Positions 6,015 to 9,078 of a DNA stretch of 9,078 nucleotides are shown one piece after another. The stretch lies in the NCBI GenBank assembly GCA_031268395.1, contig JAIRXI010000420.1, positions 1 to 9,078 on the forward strand, read 5' to 3'. A program made the position numbers and the translations under genes. Source of the DNA: Tannerella sp. GTDB lineage: Bacteria > Bacteroidota > Bacteroidia > Bacteroidales > Tannerellaceae. The notes under the pieces are model-generated. The model saw nothing but the letters and a program-made list of their open reading frames with translations. It had not been told where the DNA came from and did no database searches. Positions within the stretch are counted from its first letter, which is position 1. Each line of letters opens with the position of its first letter.

Positions 6015-7682
6015 ATGTTGAAATCCCTCTCCATACGTAATTTCGTCCTGATAGACCGTCTGAACATCGAGTTTGAAGACGGCTTTTCCGTGATGACGGG
6101 CGAAACCGGCGCCGGAAAATCCATTATCCTCGGCGCCCTGGCCCTGGTACTGGGTCAGCGGGTAGACAGCAAAAGCATCCAGGCTCATGCGGAAAAATGC
6201 GTCGTCGAAGCGCTTTTCGACCTGTCGGCATATCGTCTGGAAGAATTTTTCTCCAGCCATGACCTGGAATATGACGCCCGGAACTGTATTTTGCGCCGCG
6301 AACTGCACCGTTCCGGCAAGTCGCGTGCCTTCGTCAACGACACCCCGGCGTCCCTTTCCGTCATAAAATCCCTTGGCGACAGGCTGATCGACATCCATTC
6401 GCAGCACCAGAACCTGCTCCTGGCAGATACGCATTTTCAGCTGAACGTGGTGGACGTCATGTCCCAAACGGGACCCCTCTTAAAAACATACGGCGAAACC
6501 TATAACCGTTATCTTTCGCTGTCGGCGCAGTTGACCGCGCTGGTGGAAAAGGCGGCGAAGGAAAAAGAAGAAGAAGACTACCTCCGTTTCCAGTTCGAAG
6601 AATTGAAGACCGCACACCTGGCAGAAAATGAACAGACGGAACTGGAACAGGAATGGGACACGCTGACACATGCGGAAGAAATCAAACTGGCGCTCTACAA
6701 AGTCACCTCGCTCCTGAACGGAGACGAACAGGGCGCTGTCCGGATGGTAAAAGAATCCGCTTCAGCCATGGCCGGGCTGGAAGCCTGTTTCCCGAAAGCC
6801 GTGGAATATGCCGAAAGGCTGCGTTCGGCCTGCATTGACCTGAACGACCTGAGTTCGGAAATGGAAACCCTGAAAGAAGATATTGAATATAATCCGGAGC
6901 GCATGGAATGGGTAAACAGCCGTCTGAATACGCTGTACTCCCTTCAGCAGAAACATCACGTGTCGTCCGTCGGAGAACTGATGGCGTGCCGGGACGCCTT
7001 CGACGGACAGTTGCAGCTCATCGATTCGTACGAGGAAGAAATCGCCTCGCTGACAGAACAGCAGGCGGAGGTCTACCGGCATCTGACAGCGCAGGCCGCC
7101 GAAATCAGCGCGATGCGGAAAAAAGCCGCCGGGTCTGTCGAACAGCCGCTGGTTCAGCGGATGATGCAGCTGGGCATGACCAACACCCGCTTCAAGATCG
7201 AGTTTGCCGACAAACCGCGACCGTCCGCAGACGGGATGGACGAAATCGCATTCCTGTTCTCGGCCAACAGGAACGAGCCGCTGAAACCGGTCGCGCAAAC
7301 GGCCTCCGGCGGAGAAATCTCCCGCCTGATGCTCTGCGTAAAAGCGATGATTGCCGGATTTGCCGCCCTGCCGACCATTATTTTTGACGAAATCGATACG
7401 GGAACATCCGGCGACATTGCCGACCGGATGGCCGGCATCATGCAGGAACTGGGGCAGCGCATGCAAGTGATTGCCATCACGCACCTCCCCCAGATCGCCG
7501 CCAGGGGCAGGGTACAATACTTCGTGTACAAGCAGGATACGGACGAACGCACGTACACCCGCATCCGCCGGCTGGACGAGGCGGAACGGGTGCATGAAAT
7601 CGCCCGCATGTTGAGCGGCGCCACACTGACGGACGCATCCGTGGCGAATGCGAAAGAACTGCTGAACGGCAGCATAAAATAA
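6015..7682 (+). CDS. recN: DNA repair protein RecN (SMC-like ATPase)
   Basis: SMC/RecF-family ATPase that acts early in recombinational repair of double-strand breaks, holding DNA ends or sister molecules together. The 555-residue length is typical. The N-terminal head has MLKSLSIRNFVLIDRLNIEF and Walker A GETGAGKS (29-36). A Q-loop-like segment, IDIHSQHQNLLL, has Gln130 and Gln132. A Glu/Lys/Leu-rich central part (about 160-370) should form the short coiled coil characteristic of RecN. The C-terminal head has the ABC signature ASGGEISRL (430-438) and Walker B ending IIFDEIDTGTSG, with Asp458 and catalytic Glu459, followed by ITHLPQIAARG. All ATPase motifs are intact, so it should be active. 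It follows porD by 4 nt. I saw no LexA-type operator, so it is probably expressed with the operon rather than by a dedicated SOS promoter. Confidence 0.97.
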   Translation: MLKSLSIRNFVLIDRLNIEFEDGFSVMTGETGAGKSIILGALALVLGQRVDSKSIQAHAEKCVVEALFDLSAYRLEEFFSSHDLEYDARNCILRRELHRSGKSRAFVNDTPASLSVIKSLGDRLIDIHSQHQNLLLADTHFQLNVVDVMSQTGPLLKTYGETYNRYLSLSAQLTALVEKAAKEKEEEDYLRFQFEELKTAHLAENEQTELEQEWDTLTHAEEIKLALYKVTSLLNGDEQGAVRMVKESASAMAGLEACFPKAVEYAERLRSACIDLNDLSSEMETLKEDIEYNPERMEWVNSRLNTLYSLQQKHHVSSVGELMACRDAFDGQLQLIDSYEEEIASLTEQQAEVYRHLTAQAAEISAMRKKAAGSVEQPLVQRMMQLGMTNTRFKIEFADKPRPSADGMDEIAFLFSANRNEPLKPVAQTASGGEISRLMLCVKAMIAGFAALPTIIFDEIDTGTSGDIADRMAGIMQELGQRMQVIAITHLPQIAARGRVQYFVYKQDTDERTYTRIRRLDEAERVHEIARMLSGATLTDASVANAKELLNGSIK

Positions 7683-7712
7683 ATCACATACATATACATA
7701 AACAGGGCAGGA

Positions 7713-8471
7713 ATGAAAGACGAAGGGATGATATTTGGCATCCGGGCCGTTATGGAAGCCGTGCAAAGCGGCAAGGAAATTGACAGGCTGCTTGTGAAAA
7801 AGGATTTGCAGGGCGATTCGGTCAGGGAACTGCTTGCGCTGCTGAAAGAACGTGGCATCCACTGCCGGCGTGTGCCGCCGGAAGGATTGAACCGCATCAC
7901 GCGAAAAAACCATCAGGGCGTGATCGCATACGTCTCCGAAGTAACGTATCACCGGCTCGAAAACGTAGTGCCGTCCCTGTTTGAACAGGGGAAAGACCCG
8001 TTTCTGGTACTGCTGGACGGCATTACGGACGTGCGCAATTTCGGTGCGATTGCACGGACATGCGAATGTGCCGGGGTGGATGCGCTCGTGATTCCGTCGA
8101 GAGAAAGCGTCACCGTCAATGCCGACGCCATGAAAACGTCGGCCGGAGCGCTGAACCTGCTGCCCGTATGCAGGGAACACTCCATTCGCGGAGCGATCCG
8201 GTTTCTCCGGGACAGCGGCGTGAAGGTCGTGGCCGCCAGCGAAAAGGCCGCCGTCAATTATACGGACATAACCTGTGACGTGCCGGTCGCCATCGTGATG
8301 GGAGCGGAAGACAGCGGCCCCGCACCCGAAAATCTGCGCATCTGCGACGAAACGGTCAAAATCCCGCAGTATGGCGCGATCGCCTCGCTCAACGTCTCGG
8401 TCGCGGCCGCCATCCTGACCTACGAAGTCGTCCGGCAAAGAAATCTCAAAAAATCAACAACCCAAAAATAA
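7713..8471 (+). CDS. rlmB: TrmH/SpoU family 23S rRNA (guanosine-2'-O)-methyltransferase RlmB
   Basis: SPOUT-class methyltransferase that uses S-adenosylmethionine to 2'-O-methylate a guanosine of 23S rRNA (G2251 for E. coli RlmB). The 252-residue protein has an N-terminal RNA-binding substrate domain (about 5-80, starting MIFGIRAVMEAV, with ITRKNHQGVIAYV at 62-74). The knotted catalytic domain has motif 1 at DGITDVRNFGAIARTCECAG (102-121; Asn109 and Arg115), motif 2 at VMGAEDSGP (195-203; Glu199) and motif 3 at IPQYGAIASLNVSVAAAI (217-234; Ser225-Leu-Asn-Val-Ser). All three SpoU motifs are intact. Family is certain; RlmB rather than another TrmH paralogue is inferred from length, the N-terminal domain and the motifs. 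It begins 30 nt after recN, and an AGGA just before the ATG at 7713 may help define that start; an in-frame ATG at 7728 is less likely. Confidence 0.92.
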   Translation: MKDEGMIFGIRAVMEAVQSGKEIDRLLVKKDLQGDSVRELLALLKERGIHCRRVPPEGLNRITRKNHQGVIAYVSEVTYHRLENVVPSLFEQGKDPFLVLLDGITDVRNFGAIARTCECAGVDALVIPSRESVTVNADAMKTSAGALNLLPVCREHSIRGAIRFLRDSGVKVVAASEKAAVNYTDITCDVPVAIVMGAEDSGPAPENLRICDETVKIPQYGAIASLNVSVAAAILTYEVVRQRNLKKSTTQK

Positions 8472-8484
8472 CAGACAGACAGCA

Positions 8485-8862
8485 ATGAAGCACGTCATTA
8501 CCACCCCGCAAGCCCCCGCCGCGATCGGGCCATACAGCCAGGCCATACAGGCCGGGAATTTATTATTTATCTCCGGGCAGCTGGGCCTGGACCCGGCCAC
8601 CGGCACGTGGGCCGAAGGCGGCGCGGGAGAACAGGCCGCGCAGGCCCTCAAAAACATAAGCGCCATCCTGTCTGCCGCCGGATACGCCATGCAGGACATT
8701 GTGAAAACAACCGTCTTCCTGGCCGACATGGCCGACTTCGCCACCGTAAACGAAGTCTATGCCGCCCGGTTCAGCGGCGATTTCCCGGCACGCTCTGCCG
8801 TAGCCGTCCGGACGCTTCCCAAAAACGGCCTGGTCGAAATCGAAGTCATCGCCGCCAGATAA
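8485..8862 (+). CDS. ridA: RidA family reactive intermediate/imine deaminase
   Basis: Cytoplasmic enzyme that hydrolyses reactive 2-aminoacrylate-type enamines/imines released by PLP enzymes such as threonine dehydratase, releasing ammonia and a keto acid. The 125-residue length fits the YjgF/YER057c/UK114 family, which acts as a homotrimer. Visible signatures are GPYSQAIQAGNLLFISGQ (15-32) with Tyr17, the central VKTTVFLADMADFATVNEVY (73-92), and the C-terminal PROSITE-type stretch ARSAVAVRTLPKNGLVEIE (102-120). Arg103 and Glu118 align with the E. coli Arg105 and Glu120 that define deaminase-active RidA, so this one should be active. It starts 13 nt after rlmB and is the last gene before a likely terminator. 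No PLP enzyme gene lies in the window, so the link with its neighbours is co-expression only. Confidence 0.95.
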   Translation: MKHVITTPQAPAAIGPYSQAIQAGNLLFISGQLGLDPATGTWAEGGAGEQAAQALKNISAILSAAGYAMQDIVKTTVFLADMADFATVNEVYAARFSGDFPARSAVAVRTLPKNGLVEIEVIAAR

Positions 8863-8899
8863 TCCCGGGCAGAGGAGCGTGATACGTTCCGCCGGGGTT
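8861..8899 (+). terminator. Probable intrinsic terminator after ridA
   Basis: A two-part hairpin starts inside the ridA stop codon. The outer stem pairs aatcccgg (8861-8868) with ccggggtt (8892-8899), including one G-T wobble. The inner stem pairs ggagcgt (8874-8880) with acgttcc (8884-8890), including one G-T wobble, around a 3-nt loop. Only a short T run follows (8898-8900, then catt), so strength is uncertain. Its position right after the last gene of the cluster supports a terminator role. Confidence 0.5.
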
Positions 8900-8926
8900 T
8901 CATTATGCCAGGCTGTGAATCCCCAT

Positions 8927-9044
8927 GCCCGGCGTATTGTCTTCGCTGCGTCGCTCCCCGCTCGGCGTAGCGTCTCGCTACGTCGGGTTAAAAGCAAGCC
9001 TCCAGGCTTGTCGCAAGTCGCCCGGCGAAGACGCTATGCCGGGC
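8927..9044. repeat. Inverted-repeat-bounded non-coding element downstream of ridA
   Basis: Positions 8927-8946 match the reverse complement of 9025-9044 at 17 of 20 bases (core gcccggc...gtcttcgc), enclosing 78 bp. Inside are two tight hairpins: cgtagcg/cgctacg (8966-8972 with 8976-8982, loop tct) and caagcct/aggcttg (8995-9001 with 9004-9010). The right arm itself forms part of a perfect 9-bp hairpin, tcgcccggc (9018-9026) with gccgggcga (9038-9046). No coding region with recognisable features lies here. This looks like a dispersed repeat or a structured RNA rather than a gene, but copy number cannot be assessed. Confidence 0.5.
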
Positions 9045-9064
9045 GACAGTTCCTGCCTTACAGC

Positions 9065-9078
9065 AAGCCCGGAGGCTT
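9065..9078. repeat. Palindromic unit aagcc-cgga-ggctt at the window edge
   Basis: The last 14 bases form a 5-bp stem around cgga. Its right half, ggaggctt (9071-9078), is the exact reverse complement of aagcctcc at 8996-9003. The octamer agcaagcc occurs at both 8993-9000 and 9062-9069. The repeat region therefore probably continues past the window. Confidence 0.4.

Noticed and set aside
6762..8438. A 558-codon minus-strand open frame opposite recN and rlmB
   Set aside because: It is the antisense shadow of two genes with complete, diagnostic motifs. Its composition is rich in His, Arg, Gly and Phe without domain signatures, as expected for an antisense frame in GC-rich coding DNA.

Overview
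The window looks like ordinary Bacteroidota chromosome, most likely from the order Bacteroidales, with moderately high GC. Three things support this. The gene order dnaN - DnaQ-like exonuclease - coaBC - DUF4835/PorD - recN - TrmH-family methyltransferase is one I recognise from Bacteroidota genomes. PorD belongs to the type IX secretion system, which is restricted to that phylum. Boxes matching the Bacteroidota -7 promoter consensus TAnnTTTG lie in front of both divergent transcription units. I cannot place the genus.

Layout. Positions 1-950 hold the N-terminal three quarters of metK (S-adenosylmethionine synthetase) on the minus strand; its 3' end is outside the window. Positions 951-1424 are a divergent intergenic region. 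It carries a metK promoter box, a dnaN promoter box and, between them, a nested inverted-repeat element of about 157 bp that resembles a small non-coding mobile or dispersed repeat. Positions 1425-8862 are eight closely spaced plus-strand genes: dnaN, a DEDDh exonuclease, a small lipoprotein, coaBC, porD (DUF4835), recN, rlmB and ridA. Gaps are 4-38 nt, so this is probably one operon. A hairpin with a short T run right after ridA is a plausible terminator. Positions 8900-9078 contain no gene I can support, but are dense in inverted repeats and run off the window edge.

How the genes fit together. The operon is housekeeping: the replication clamp, a 3'-5' exonuclease and the RecN repair ATPase concern DNA; CoaBC makes 4'-phosphopantetheine for coenzyme A; RlmB modifies 23S rRNA; RidA removes reactive enamine/imine by-products of PLP enzymes; PorD serves envelope secretion. 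No defence island, CRISPR array, phage gene, transposase, tRNA or rRNA was seen. The least explained items are the two intergenic repeat regions and the small lipoprotein between the exonuclease and coaBC. I found no convincing undescribed multi-gene system.
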